Positions 33,657 through 40,837 of a stretch of DNA of 40,837 nt are shown here, in pieces; the first letter of the stretch is position 1, and the number at the start of each line of letters is the position of its first letter. The notes beneath the pieces were generated by a model. It was not told where the DNA came from. It saw only the letters and a list, made by a program, of their open reading frames with translations, and ran no database searches. Source of the DNA: Candidatus Coprenecus pullistercoris (lineage in GTDB: Bacteria; Bacteroidota; Bacteroidia; Bacteroidales; UBA932); assembly GCA_019116965.1 (NCBI GenBank), contig DXAT01000026.1:1-40837 (forward strand), given 5' to 3'. The position numbers and the translations under genes are program-made.

Positions 33657-34991
33657 TTATCTTCCGGTATAGTTGAACGGGGTGAGTCTGCGGAGCTCGT
33701 CCTTGACCTGCTCCGATATATTCAGAGAGTCGATGAACTCACGTATGGTCCTGTCCGAGACGGCCTGGCCGGTACGGGTCAGTGCTTTGAGAGTCTCGTA
33801 TGGATTGGGGTATCCCTCGCGGCGGAGTATGGTCTGGATGCCCTCGGCTACTACCTCCCAGTTGTCAGACAGGTCGCGCTCGATGGCGTCTTTGTTGAGT
33901 ATCAGCTTGCCGAGGCCCTTCTGAAGGGATTTGAGTGCTATGACTGTGTGTGCGATGGGAACGCCTACATTGCGCAGTGTCGTGGAATCCGTCAGGTCCC
34001 GCTGCAGGCGCGATATGGGTAGCTTGGATGCGAGAAACTCGCAGACGGCGTTGGCCATAAGCAGATTGCCCTCGGCGTTCTCGAAGTCGATGGGGTTGAC
34101 TTTGTGTGGCATGGCGGACGAACCTACCTCGCCTTCCTTGATTTTCTGCTTGAAATACTCCATGGATATGTAGGTCCACATGTCTCGGCACAGGTCCACG
34201 AGGATATTGTTAATTCTTTTCATGGCGTCGAACAGAGCCGCCGTATTGTCGTAATGCTCTATCTGAGTGGTAGGATATGAGCGTTTCAGGCCAAGGCGGT
34301 CCTCCACGAAGTCTGCTGCGAATGCGTTCCAGTCTATGTCCGGATAAGCTGCGAAATGAGCGTTGAAGTTACCGGTGGCTCCACCGAACTTGGCCGAGAA
34401 CGGTACGGCCAGGAGCATCTTTTGTTGTTCGCGCAGTCTTGCCGTGAATACAGCGATTTCCTTGCCCAGACGGGTAGGGGAAGCGGGTTGGCCGTGGGTG
34501 TGGGCCAGCATTGGGATGTCTTTCCATTGCTCGGCCATGTTGTCGAGGGCGTTGAGCACCTCGTAAAGCTGGGGCAGGTAGACATCCTGGATGCCTTCCA
34601 TCAGGCTGAGCGGCACGGCAGTATTGTTGATGTCCTGCGAAGTGAGGCCGAAGTGAACGAATTCCTTATATCGCGGATCGATGCCGAGGCTGTCGAATCT
34701 CCTTTTAATATAGTATTCCACGGCCTTGACATCGTGGTTGGTGGTTTTTTCTATTTCTTTCACTTCTGCGGCATCGTCTTCCGTCATGTCGCGGTAAATG
34801 CCGCGCAGGGTGTCGAAAAGACCGCTGTCAAAGCCTTCCAGCTGTGGCAGAGGAAGCTCGCAAAGGGCTATGAAATACTCTATCTCAACTCTTACCCTAT
34901 ATCTTATCAGGGCAAATTCCGAATAGTAGGAGGAAAGGTCGCTGACCTGTCTGTAGTACCTTCCGTCTATAGGAGAAATCGATGTAAGCAT
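33657..34991 (-). CDS. purB: Adenylosuccinate lyase
   Basis: The product is 444 aa. It acts twice in purine synthesis, releasing fumarate from SAICAR and from adenylosuccinate. Key motifs are TTNHDVKAVEYYIK (83-96), HFGLTSQDINNTA (113-125), AHTHGQPASPTRLGKE (163-178, with the catalytic His) and the superfamily signature SSAMPHKVNPIDFENAEGN (291-309). The N-terminal SPIDGRY matches the E. coli-like long class. It heads a leftward unit with the M64 and HAD genes. Its -7 box (TATATTTG) is at 35012-35019. Confidence 0.96.
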   Translation of the reverse strand: MLTSISPIDGRYYRQVSDLSSYYSEFALIRYRVRVEIEYFIALCELPLPQLEGFDSGLFDTLRGIYRDMTEDDAAEVKEIEKTTNHDVKAVEYYIKRRFDSLGIDPRYKEFVHFGLTSQDINNTAVPLSLMEGIQDVYLPQLYEVLNALDNMAEQWKDIPMLAHTHGQPASPTRLGKEIAVFTARLREQQKMLLAVPFSAKFGGATGNFNAHFAAYPDIDWNAFAADFVEDRLGLKRSYPTTQIEHYDNTAALFDAMKRINNILVDLCRDMWTYISMEYFKQKIKEGEVGSSAMPHKVNPIDFENAEGNLLMANAVCEFLASKLPISRLQRDLTDSTTLRNVGVPIAHTVIALKSLQKGLGKLILNKDAIERDLSDNWEVVAEGIQTILRREGYPNPYETLKALTRTGQAVSDRTIREFIDSLNISEQVKDELRRLTPFNYTGR

Positions 34992-35011
34992 GGTGTAATT
35001 TGATTAAAACA

Positions 35012-35041
35012 CAAATATAGCTGATAAATTTTGTACATTTG
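35012..35041. promoter_or_regulatory. Interlocked divergent promoters of purB (-) and tmk (+)
   Basis: The minus-strand TATATTTG (35012-35019) serves purB, 20 nt from its start. The plus-strand TACATTTG (35034-35041) serves tmk, 24 nt from ATG 35066. The candidate -33 box of purB (TTTG, minus strand, 35042-35045) abuts the tmk -7 box, so the two polymerases would compete for the same DNA. Confidence 0.6.
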
Positions 35042-35065
35042 CAAAGTTTCATCAAAAAGGAAGTC

Positions 35066-35734
35066 ATGCTGATAGTAATAGAAGGACTTGACGGCTCCGG
35101 AAAGTCCACGCAGGTGGCCAATGTCCGGAACTATCTGGCCGTCCGTACGGGCCGTGAGCCGGAGCAGTTGCATTTTCCCCGGTTTGATACCCCGGTAATC
35201 GGGGACATGATAGCCCGTTTTCTCCGGGGAGAGTTCGGCCGGATAGACCAGGTGCATCCGATGATAGTGGCGCTGCTTTTCGCCGAGGACCGCAGGGATG
35301 CTTCCGGAAAGATAAGGAAGTGGCTGGACGAAGGACGTACAGTGCTGTTGGACAGATATGTGTATTCCAATATCGCTTTCCAGTGCGCCAAGATAGATGA
35401 TGCTGACCGTTCGCTGGAGCTTCAGCAATGGATTCTCGATACTGAGTATGGTACTTATGGCATTCCGCGTCCGGATCTGAATATATTCCTTGATGTGCCG
35501 ATCTCATTTGTGAGAGAAAGACTGGCGGATTCGAGAGAGGGCTCTGACAGGGAGTATCTTCGCGGAGCTGATGACATACATGAGGCTGATATGTCCTTTC
35601 AGAAAAAGGTCCGGGATGTCTATCTTCGTTTGTGCGGGTACGATAATGATTTCCTCAGGGTGGACTGTACCGGAGAAGACGGGAGGATGCTGCCTGCGGA
35701 GAAAGTATTCGAACTTATAAAGAAAGTGCTATGA
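35066..35734 (+). CDS. tmk: Thymidylate kinase
   Basis: The product is 222 aa from ATG 35066, preceded by a purine-rich AAAAAGGAAG at 35054-35063; the TTG at 35039 overlaps the -7 box. It phosphorylates dTMP to dTDP. The P-loop is IEGLDGSGKST (5-15). LLDRYVYSNIAFQCAK (94-109) contains the DRY motif that positions the dTMP phosphate, and LNIFLDVP is the third conserved strand. The product is slightly longer than typical bacterial Tmk (about 205-215 aa), with a longer lid region (RLADSREGSDREYLRGADDI). Its stop overlaps the next start (ATGA). Confidence 0.94.
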   Translation: MLIVIEGLDGSGKSTQVANVRNYLAVRTGREPEQLHFPRFDTPVIGDMIARFLRGEFGRIDQVHPMIVALLFAEDRRDASGKIRKWLDEGRTVLLDRYVYSNIAFQCAKIDDADRSLELQQWILDTEYGTYGIPRPDLNIFLDVPISFVRERLADSREGSDREYLRGADDIHEADMSFQKKVRDVYLRLCGYDNDFLRVDCTGEDGRMLPAEKVFELIKKVL

Positions 35735-36999
35735 GATTTCTTAGAGTACTCATGTTTCTTCTCCGTCTGGTGTTCGGGGTCACATTCATCCTGTCGGGAT
35801 TTTTCAAACTGACGGATCCTGTCGGGACAGGTCTGATAGTGGAGGAGTATCTACGGACGATGCATCTGGGCTTTCTGAGTTTCGGTTCCGTGCCTTTCGG
35901 CATGGCCTTGTCCCTGCTTGAGTTCCTTATAGGCATAGCGGTGTTTATGTGCGTTAGGATGAGGGCGGCGTCTGTTGCCGGCCTTGTCATGATGATCTTC
36001 TTTACGGTACTTACATTTTTTATGGCCGTATTCGGAGCCATTGAGGATTGCGGATGCTTCGGTCAGGCCGTGCATCTTTCCATGTGGGAGACATTTGTCA
36101 AAAATGTGATTCTGCTGGCGTGCATCATACCTGTGTTCCTGTTCCGGAAAAAATTCCGGCCGGTGGCTCCTGCCCCTGCGGAATGGGCTTTTCTGGCTGT
36201 ATACGGTTTGTTGGCGCTGTTCTGCACCGTGTACTCCTATGTCAATGTTCCGTTGCTGGATTTCGGCAATTTCAAAGTCGGTACAAATCTTTCCATGAAG
36301 CTGTATGAGATAACCGATGCTGATAATTTCGAGACACGGTTCATATATGAGAAGGACGGACGCCGGGAGGCATTTTCCATAGACAGTCTGCCAGGGAGCG
36401 ACTGGACTTATGTGGAAAGTGAGACCGAGTATCTCGGAGATGAGCGGGACCTGCTTTTTGACATGACGCTGTCCCGTTCTGACGGAACGGTTGTTACGGA
36501 GGAAATAGTCAATTCCGACAGGCCGGTATTTGTGTTTTCCGTTTTCAGTCCGGAGGGCAAGGATTCGGTATATTGGAACAAAATATCGGTATGTATGGAT
36601 TCGATATCGGCACATGGTGGAAGAAGTTTTGTGGCCGTACCTGTGGCAGATGCCTTTATGGACTCGGTGTCGGCTCAATATCCGGGTATCGGACGCTCGA
36701 TGGTGACCGGAGACTACAAGACCCTGATATCGATGGTCCGCTCCAACGGAGGAGTCATGCTGGTGGATGACGGCATGGTGGTCCGGAAGTGGGCGGGATG
36801 GCGCTTCTCTCCTGACGATGTGAGCCGCACTGTCAATATGGACTCGGAGGAGATGACGGCCAGGGGAACGATAGCCCAGAGGCTTTTCTATGAGTCGTCC
36901 ATCCTGTTGCTTTTCCTGATAATCATCATATTCCGCTATGTGTGCGGTATAGTTTACGGTAAGCGCTATCTCAACAGCAAGCATCATGTCAGGTCGTAG
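35731..36999 (+). CDS. MauE/DoxX-like membrane protein with periplasmic thioredoxin-like region
   Basis: The product is 422 aa. The N-terminal domain (1-160) has four membrane segments and the MauE/DoxX pattern (RLVFGVTFILSGFFKLTDPVGTGL). A conserved Cys107-x-Cys109 lies in EDCGCFGQ, as in proteins that shuttle thiols across the membrane. The central 200 residues are periplasmic and include a stretch resembling a thioredoxin fold without CxxC (VFSVFSPEGKDSVYWNKI to VMLVDDGMVVRKWAGW). A final membrane segment lies at about 398-412. It matches the Bacteroidota BT_3928-like family, with thiol redox as the likely theme; the exact role is unknown. It overlaps both neighbours. Confidence 0.85.
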   Translation: MRFLRVLMFLLRLVFGVTFILSGFFKLTDPVGTGLIVEEYLRTMHLGFLSFGSVPFGMALSLLEFLIGIAVFMCVRMRAASVAGLVMMIFFTVLTFFMAVFGAIEDCGCFGQAVHLSMWETFVKNVILLACIIPVFLFRKKFRPVAPAPAEWAFLAVYGLLALFCTVYSYVNVPLLDFGNFKVGTNLSMKLYEITDADNFETRFIYEKDGRREAFSIDSLPGSDWTYVESETEYLGDERDLLFDMTLSRSDGTVVTEEIVNSDRPVFVFSVFSPEGKDSVYWNKISVCMDSISAHGGRSFVAVPVADAFMDSVSAQYPGIGRSMVTGDYKTLISMVRSNGGVMLVDDGMVVRKWAGWRFSPDDVSRTVNMDSEEMTARGTIAQRLFYESSILLLFLIIIIFRYVCGIVYGKRYLNSKHHVRS

Positions 37000-38005
37000 C
37001 CGCCGCATATATTATGTCCTGCTGCCGCTGCTTGTCTGTCTTGCTGCCGGCAATATGTTCTATGGTGCGGTTCCGGTTCCGCCGTCGGCCGTTTGGAATA
37101 CTATCACGGGCGGCGGAAATGACAACCAGGTGTGGGGTATAATCCTCCTCGGCTCTCGTCTTCCGCAGATGGTTACGGCTCTGCTTGCCGGAGCTGCCCT
37201 GGCCGTGAGCGGTCTGCTGCTCCAAACCCTTTTCCGCAATCCGCTGGCAGGTCCTTCCATCCTGGGCATAAGCGACGGTGCCAATCTGGGTGTCGCACTG
37301 GTGATGCTGGCCTTCGGGGGCACTGTCGGCTCTCTCGGAGGCTATTTGGCCACGGTGGCCGGAGCCATGCTCGGAGCCTGCATGATACTGGCGGTGATCG
37401 TATTCTTCTCCAGGAAAGTGTCCTCCAGCGTGATGCTGCTCATAATAGGTATCATGGTCGGCTATCTGGTGTCTTCCTGCATTTCCATACTTAATTACTA
37501 CGCATCTGCCGACAAGGTGAGGCAGTTCGCGATGTGGGGCATGGGCGATTTCTCGGCGGTATCATCGGCGCAGCTTCCGTTTTTCGCTGCGGTGTCCTGT
37601 ATCGGTCTGCTGTGGACGCAGCTGCTTGTAAAGCCGCTCAATGCCCTGCTGCTCGGAGAGAGATATGCCGCCAACCTCGGAGTCAATGTCAGGAGTACCC
37701 GGATTAATGTTCTGTTGTGTACCGGTCTGATGACAGCCGTCGTGACCGCATTCTGCGGCCCGATATCCTTCATTGGCCTGGCGGTGCCGCATATCGCCCG
37801 CCTGCTTACCGGTACCTCCGACCACCGCACACTGGTGCCGGCCACCATGCTCTCGGGAGCCTGCATTGCCCTTGTCTGCAACATGCTCACAGTCATTCCC
37901 GGGACCGGGACAATGCTTCCGCTCAACGCCGTGACCCCCCTGTTCGGCGCACCCGTCATCATATATGTCATAGTCAACCGTAAGAATCTTCAGTATTTCA
38001 ATTGA
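36986..38005 (+). CDS. FecCD/BtuC-type ABC transporter permease
   Basis: The product is 339 aa with about nine to ten membrane segments. Family motifs are LGSRLPQMVTALLAGAALAVSGLLLQTLFRNPLAGPSILGISDGANLG, and ATPase-contact stretches such as LGVNVRSTRINVLL and FCGPISFIGLAVPHIARLLTG. It transports an iron chelate, haem or cobalamin after uptake across the outer membrane. It begins 14 bp inside the MauE-like gene, and the ATPase gene follows after 1 nt. No riboswitch can precede it, because it has no leader of its own. The substrate cannot be decided from this sequence. Confidence 0.93.
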   Translation: MSGRSRRIYYVLLPLLVCLAAGNMFYGAVPVPPSAVWNTITGGGNDNQVWGIILLGSRLPQMVTALLAGAALAVSGLLLQTLFRNPLAGPSILGISDGANLGVALVMLAFGGTVGSLGGYLATVAGAMLGACMILAVIVFFSRKVSSSVMLLIIGIMVGYLVSSCISILNYYASADKVRQFAMWGMGDFSAVSSAQLPFFAAVSCIGLLWTQLLVKPLNALLLGERYAANLGVNVRSTRINVLLCTGLMTAVVTAFCGPISFIGLAVPHIARLLTGTSDHRTLVPATMLSGACIALVCNMLTVIPGTGTMLPLNAVTPLFGAPVIIYVIVNRKNLQYFN

Positions 38006-38006
38006 T

Positions 38007-39032
38007 ATGGAAGAGACAGCAGCGATATCGGCCGGACATCTGGCCATAGGTTATCCGCTTGGGAAGGGAAAGTGGAAGACGGTCCATCCTGATGTGACTT
38101 TTTCCGTGAGTCTTGGGGAACTGACCTCGCTTATCGGTCTCAACGGAGCCGGCAAGTCGACTTTGTTGCGGACAGTCTGCGGCTTCCAGCCTCCTGTGGA
38201 AGGCAGGATAGAAGTGATGGGCCGGGATGTGCGGCAGTATAGGACGCATGAATTTGCCCGTACGGTCGGTGTCGTGCTGACGGACCGTACTCTGGGTGCC
38301 GGCGGACTTACAGTGCGAGAACTGGTGTCTTTGGGCAGGCAGCCCTATACCGGCTTTTTCGGCAGACTCGGTGAAAAGGATACGGATGTGGTGGCCGGGG
38401 CCATGGACGCTGTGGGCATCTCTCACAAGGCCGGATGCTATGTCTCGGAACTTTCGGACGGCGAGCGGCAGCGGGCGATGATAGCCAAGGCTCTGGCCCA
38501 GGAATGCCCGGTCATCGTGCTGGACGAGCCGACGGCCTTTCTGGATGTGGCCAGCCGTATCGAGACCATGTCGCTGCTGCATGAGACGGCCCGTCGTCAG
38601 CACAAGGCCGTGCTGCTCTCGACTCACGATATCGATAACGCCCTTATATTCTCCGACCGTCTTCTGCTCTTGCCGGCCGGCGGTGCGCCTGTCGTTTCCG
38701 GCTCTCCGGAGGACCTGGTGCTGGACGGCAGCCTGAAAGCGTTCTTCGGTCAGCGCGGCATGAACTTCGATGTACGGTCAGGGCAGCTGTCGACAGGTGT
38801 GTCCGGTCCCGAAGTAGGCGTGGACGGGGACGGCCTCACTGCCAGGTGGACTGCCAATGCCCTGGCCCGCAATGGATTCACCCCTGTGCTTCCGAAAGAA
38901 GACATCCCATGTGTCCGCTGTCTCTCACCGACCTGTCTGGAAGTCTCTCATCCTGGCCCGACAACATCCGTCACCGTCTCCTGTATCTCGCAGGCGGTAT
39001 CGCTTCTTATTGATTACAAGGGCTTGAAGTAG
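38007..39032 (+). CDS. FecE/BtuD-type ABC transporter ATPase with C-terminal extension
   Basis: The product is 341 aa. Walker A is GLNGAGKST (44-52), the signature motif is LSDGERQR (149-156, with DGE in place of GGQ) and Walker B is VIVLDEPTAFLD (169-180), followed by STHDID. The nucleotide-binding part ends near 250. The remaining 90 residues form an extra domain (NFDVRSGQL to SVTVSCISQAVSLLIDYKGLK) of a kind seen in Bacteroidota iron/cobalamin ATPases; its role is unclear. Its last 19 bp overlap the convergent binding-lipoprotein gene. Confidence 0.93.
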   Translation: MEETAAISAGHLAIGYPLGKGKWKTVHPDVTFSVSLGELTSLIGLNGAGKSTLLRTVCGFQPPVEGRIEVMGRDVRQYRTHEFARTVGVVLTDRTLGAGGLTVRELVSLGRQPYTGFFGRLGEKDTDVVAGAMDAVGISHKAGCYVSELSDGERQRAMIAKALAQECPVIVLDEPTAFLDVASRIETMSLLHETARRQHKAVLLSTHDIDNALIFSDRLLLLPAGGAPVVSGSPEDLVLDGSLKAFFGQRGMNFDVRSGQLSTGVSGPEVGVDGDGLTARWTANALARNGFTPVLPKEDIPCVRCLSPTCLEVSHPGPTTSVTVSCISQAVSLLIDYKGLK

Positions 39033-40162
39033 TGCGGCTCACGGTCTGGGAAGAGGTCGGGATGGAAGACGGCGGCCAGGTCCTCCAGAATCCATGCCGG
39101 GTGGAGCACGATGTCGTCGTAGTAGGTGGAAGAATAAGTGTTGCAGCCGAATATGTGCTGCTGCCTGAAAGCCCGGAACTCTGAGTAGAGCCGGTATTCG
39201 GCTTCGAGAGATGCGTATGTCATAGGCTGCGGGCTCCAGTACTTGAGCACCCAGATGTCGGCGTCAATACCCTTGCTGAGAACGCTTTCGAACGACATAT
39301 TGACATTGGCGGCGGAGGTGTTGCCGCTGAAGATGTAGTAGGCCCCGGCATCGCTGTACATGCGGGCCATGTAGCTGCCTCCTCCGGGAACATCCCATGA
39401 GGCTCCGTACTTGCGCTCGGCCAGCAGGGTGGGACGGTGTGAGTCTCCGCCGTTATCCTCGATGTGCCTTGAAACGGTATCCCTGATGCGGTTGTATTCG
39501 GTCTCGGCCTCCAGGAAGAGGGAATCGGCCTTGTCGGGACAGCCGAGCAGCAGACCGAACAGCCTGACCCATTCGGTCCGGCCCAGAGGGTCGTTCTCCA
39601 TGTAGTCGGCGGCCTCGATGATGGGAATCCCCAGCTTGCCGGCCGCTCCGTAGTTGCTGTTCTGAAATGGCGAGGCGATGATGACCTGCCCGCCGGCATC
39701 GGCTATCCGCTCCACGCTGGGGGAGACGGAGCTGCCGCAGTCGGTGATGCGTCCTCCGGCCACCCCGTCGAGTACTGCCTTGCAGGTCATGTACTCCGGC
39801 TCGCATACTCCGGTGATGCGCTCTGTCTCTCCGAGTGCGTCGATTATCGAGGCATGTACCGAAGAGTAGACAATGATCCGGTCGATAGGGGTGCGTATCA
39901 GTGTGCCTTGAGGCAGGTCTGCCGGCATGGGGCTGCTTTTAGGTACGAGGATGTACCGGTGCAGTATCCTGGCGGTGTCCCAGGGATTGGTGATTTCGGC
40001 CACTGAGTAGCTGCCGCAGCCGGTGATGCTCAGGTACTGCGCATACCGCATCATTGCTTTCTCTCCGTCCGCCGCTCCGTTCCCGCCTCTTCCGCAAGAA
40101 AGAAGCACCATGGCCAGCACAACCGCCGCCGATATCCTTATTACCGTTCTTTTCATATCCAT
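39014..40162 (-). CDS. ABC transporter substrate-binding lipoprotein (BtuF/FepB-like)
   Basis: The product is 382 aa from ATG 40162 (MDMKRTV); ATG 40156 is equally possible. The longer start at 40192 lies upstream of the -7 box and is rejected. Residues 1-23 form a lipoprotein signal (LLSC, Cys23). The periplasmic-binding fold of the FecB/BtuF type is shown by DRIIVYSSVHASIIDALGETERITGVCEP, GQVIIASPF, GIPIIEAADYMENDPLGRTEWVRLFGLL and ADIWVLKYWS. It probably delivers the ligand to the BtuC/BtuD pair encoded opposite. The convergent orientation means it is controlled separately, from the region shared with the CDF gene. Confidence 0.9.
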   Translation of the reverse strand: MDMKRTVIRISAAVVLAMVLLSCGRGGNGAADGEKAMMRYAQYLSITGCGSYSVAEITNPWDTARILHRYILVPKSSPMPADLPQGTLIRTPIDRIIVYSSVHASIIDALGETERITGVCEPEYMTCKAVLDGVAGGRITDCGSSVSPSVERIADAGGQVIIASPFQNSNYGAAGKLGIPIIEAADYMENDPLGRTEWVRLFGLLLGCPDKADSLFLEAETEYNRIRDTVSRHIEDNGGDSHRPTLLAERKYGASWDVPGGGSYMARMYSDAGAYYIFSGNTSAANVNMSFESVLSKGIDADIWVLKYWSPQPMTYASLEAEYRLYSEFRAFRQQHIFGCNTYSSTYYDDIVLHPAWILEDLAAVFHPDLFPDREPHYFKPL

Positions 40163-40175
40163 TTTAATATGTCTG

Positions 40176-40206
40176 CAAATATATCCACGCATGGCATTTG
40201 CGCAAA
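40176..40206 (-). promoter_or_regulatory. Promoter of the binding-lipoprotein gene, overlapped by palindrome TTTGCGCAAA
   Basis: On the minus strand, TTTG (40203-40206) and TATATTTG (40176-40183) are separated by 19 bp, an ideal promoter. The -33 box is part of the 10-bp palindrome TTTGCGCAAA at 40197-40206, a probable operator position. The leader would be roughly 8 nt. Confidence 0.8.
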
Positions 40207-40216
40207 ATATAATTTC

Positions 40217-40261
40217 ATAATCTGCGGAAATGGGATTTTTGAGCGCATTTGCGCAGATTAT
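40217..40261. repeat. 15-bp inverted repeat carrying ATTTGCGCA-like half sites
   Basis: ATAATCTGCGGAAAT (40217-40231) and ATTTGCGCAGATTAT (40247-40261) are reverse complements with one mismatch and a 15-nt spacer. GCATTTGCGCA at 40245-40255 repeats exactly the sequence at 40194-40204. The repeat sits midway between the two divergent promoters. Confidence 0.7.
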
Positions 40262-40270
40262 AGCCGGGGC

Positions 40271-40301
40271 TTGGATTTGTTCTGCAGGTAGAGTATATTT
40301 G
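40271..40301 (+). promoter_or_regulatory. Promoter of the CDF transporter gene
   Basis: TTG (40271-40273) and TATATTTG (40294-40301) are separated by 20 bp. The start codon lies 18 nt after the -7 box. Confidence 0.72.
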
Positions 40302-40319
40302 CAGGCTTGGAAACAGAAT

Positions 40320-40837
40320 ATGGGAAAGGAAAGTCAGAAAACGGTGGAGAGGCAGATACTGACGGCATCGTATGTCAGCATCATAGGCAATGGTCTGTTG
40401 TCGGTGGCCAAAATCGTGACAGGTGTGATAAGCGGCAGTTCCGCCGTGGTGGGAGACGGTATCGACTCAGCGTCTGACGTGGCGGTGTCGGTAGTGATGA
40501 TAGTGGCGGCCAAGGTCATGGGCCGGCGTCCCAACAAGAAATATGTCTACGGCTATGCCAAGGCGGAGTCGATAGCCACCAAGATACTCTCGATGCTGAT
40601 ATTCTTCGCCGGGGCGGAGATGCTGATCTCTGCGGTGGAGCATCTGTTCTCGCACGAGGAGAAAGTGATGCCGGGAGCCCTGGCCATATACGTGACCGTT
40701 TTCTCGATAGTCTGCAAGCTGCTGCTCTCGCTGTATCAGACCAGGGTAGGAAAGCGTACCGGCTCATCCATGCTGACGGCCAACGGGGTCAATATGCGCA
40801 ACGACGTGATTATCTCGCTGAGTGTGCTTGTCGGCCT
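40320..40837 (+). CDS. Cation diffusion facilitator (CDF) family metal transporter, 3' end outside window
   Basis: The frame opens at ATG 40320 and runs off the right edge, giving 172 residues. Four membrane segments are covered. The CDF family is shown by SGSSAVVGDGIDSASDVAVSVVM (with the D-x3-D metal-site motif of TM2) and KKYVYGYAKAESIATKILSMLIF, which corresponds to the family's H.YGy.R.E block. ANGVNMRNDVIIS in TM5 has Asn where zinc-specific members often have His (H-x3-D), which may point to another metal or simply lineage variation. Export of Zn, Mn, Fe or Co is possible. It diverges from the binding-lipoprotein gene. Confidence 0.88.
   Translation, partial: MGKESQKTVERQILTASYVSIIGNGLLSVAKIVTGVISGSSAVVGDGIDSASDVAVSVVMIVAAKVMGRRPNKKYVYGYAKAESIATKILSMLIFFAGAEMLISAVEHLFSHEEKVMPGALAIYVTVFSIVCKLLLSLYQTRVGKRTGSSMLTANGVNMRNDVIISLSVLVG

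Noticed and set aside
36900..37000. Cobalamin riboswitch before the BtuC-type gene
   Set aside because: The gene overlaps the preceding coding region, leaving no leader, and I see no B12-box-like sequence upstream.
1..40837. tRNA, rRNA, CRISPR array, transposase or integrase
   Set aside because: Reading both strands, I found no repeat-spacer array, no cloverleaf with the conserved TTCGA-type arm in intergenic DNA and no transposase-like frame. A tRNAscan or IS search could still reveal something subtle.

Overview
The window is a compact stretch of a Bacteroidales-type chromosome (phylum Bacteroidota), roughly 50-55% GC by eye. Four things point there. The recurring promoter element is the Bacteroidota -7 box TAnnTTTG, often with a TTG/TTTG box 19-20 bp upstream. 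The gene families include the histone H1-like protein, a PCMD-domain protein, DUF2795, a MauE/DoxX-like membrane protein and short type I ManA. Most leaders lack a Shine-Dalgarno sequence. Lipoprotein signals and Omp85, SPOR and TonB-C domains indicate a Gram-negative envelope. The genus cannot be fixed by reading alone. I see no rRNA, tRNA, CRISPR array, prophage or insertion sequence, and no gene-free stretch longer than about 205 bp.

Layout, left part. A CapA-like gene (cut by the left edge) and a DUF389 membrane protein run leftward. Diverging from them is a likely six-gene operon: SPOR lipoprotein, gcvT, a degenerate M28 peptidase fused to a TonB C-terminal domain, leuS and two overlapping yitT paralogues. 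Next come two overlapping AraC-type regulators, then holA facing a solitary HsdR_N-type nuclease gene plus cca across a 38-bp divergent promoter. folE, an orphan LolD-like ATPase with a PduO-type cobalamin adenosyltransferase, a DUF2795 protein, MarC and the histone H1-like gene follow.

Middle part. A secreted M6 metalloprotease with a translationally overlapping lipoprotein runs leftward, facing a PCMD-domain protein plus a POTRA-less Omp85 barrel. A leftward five-gene set follows (YtxH, holin-like DUF1469, 90-aa unknown, trkA, aspA). Then come a C11 (clostripain) lipoprotein, a reverse rubrerythrin, rplY (bL25/CTC) with a structured leader plus pth, and DivIC.

Right part. A CPBP protease, manA and an Hsp15-like gene form one rightward unit. 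It ends in a 125-bp element with perfect 25-bp terminal inverted repeats. purB, an M64 peptidase and a HAD phosphatase run leftward. tmk, a MauE-like protein and a BtuC/BtuD-type transporter run rightward into the convergent gene for the matching binding lipoprotein. That lipoprotein gene diverges from a truncated CDF metal transporter across an intergenic region with two good promoters and repeated ATTTGCGCA motifs.

Most of the content is ordinary housekeeping. The observations most worth checking are the structured 125-bp element, the repeated operator-like motif between the binding-protein and CDF genes, the near-leaderless divergent promoter at holA, the M28-like protein with lost metal ligands, the rplY leader and the unusual number of tail-to-tail gene overlaps. 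I do not see a clearly new multi-gene defence or metabolic system.
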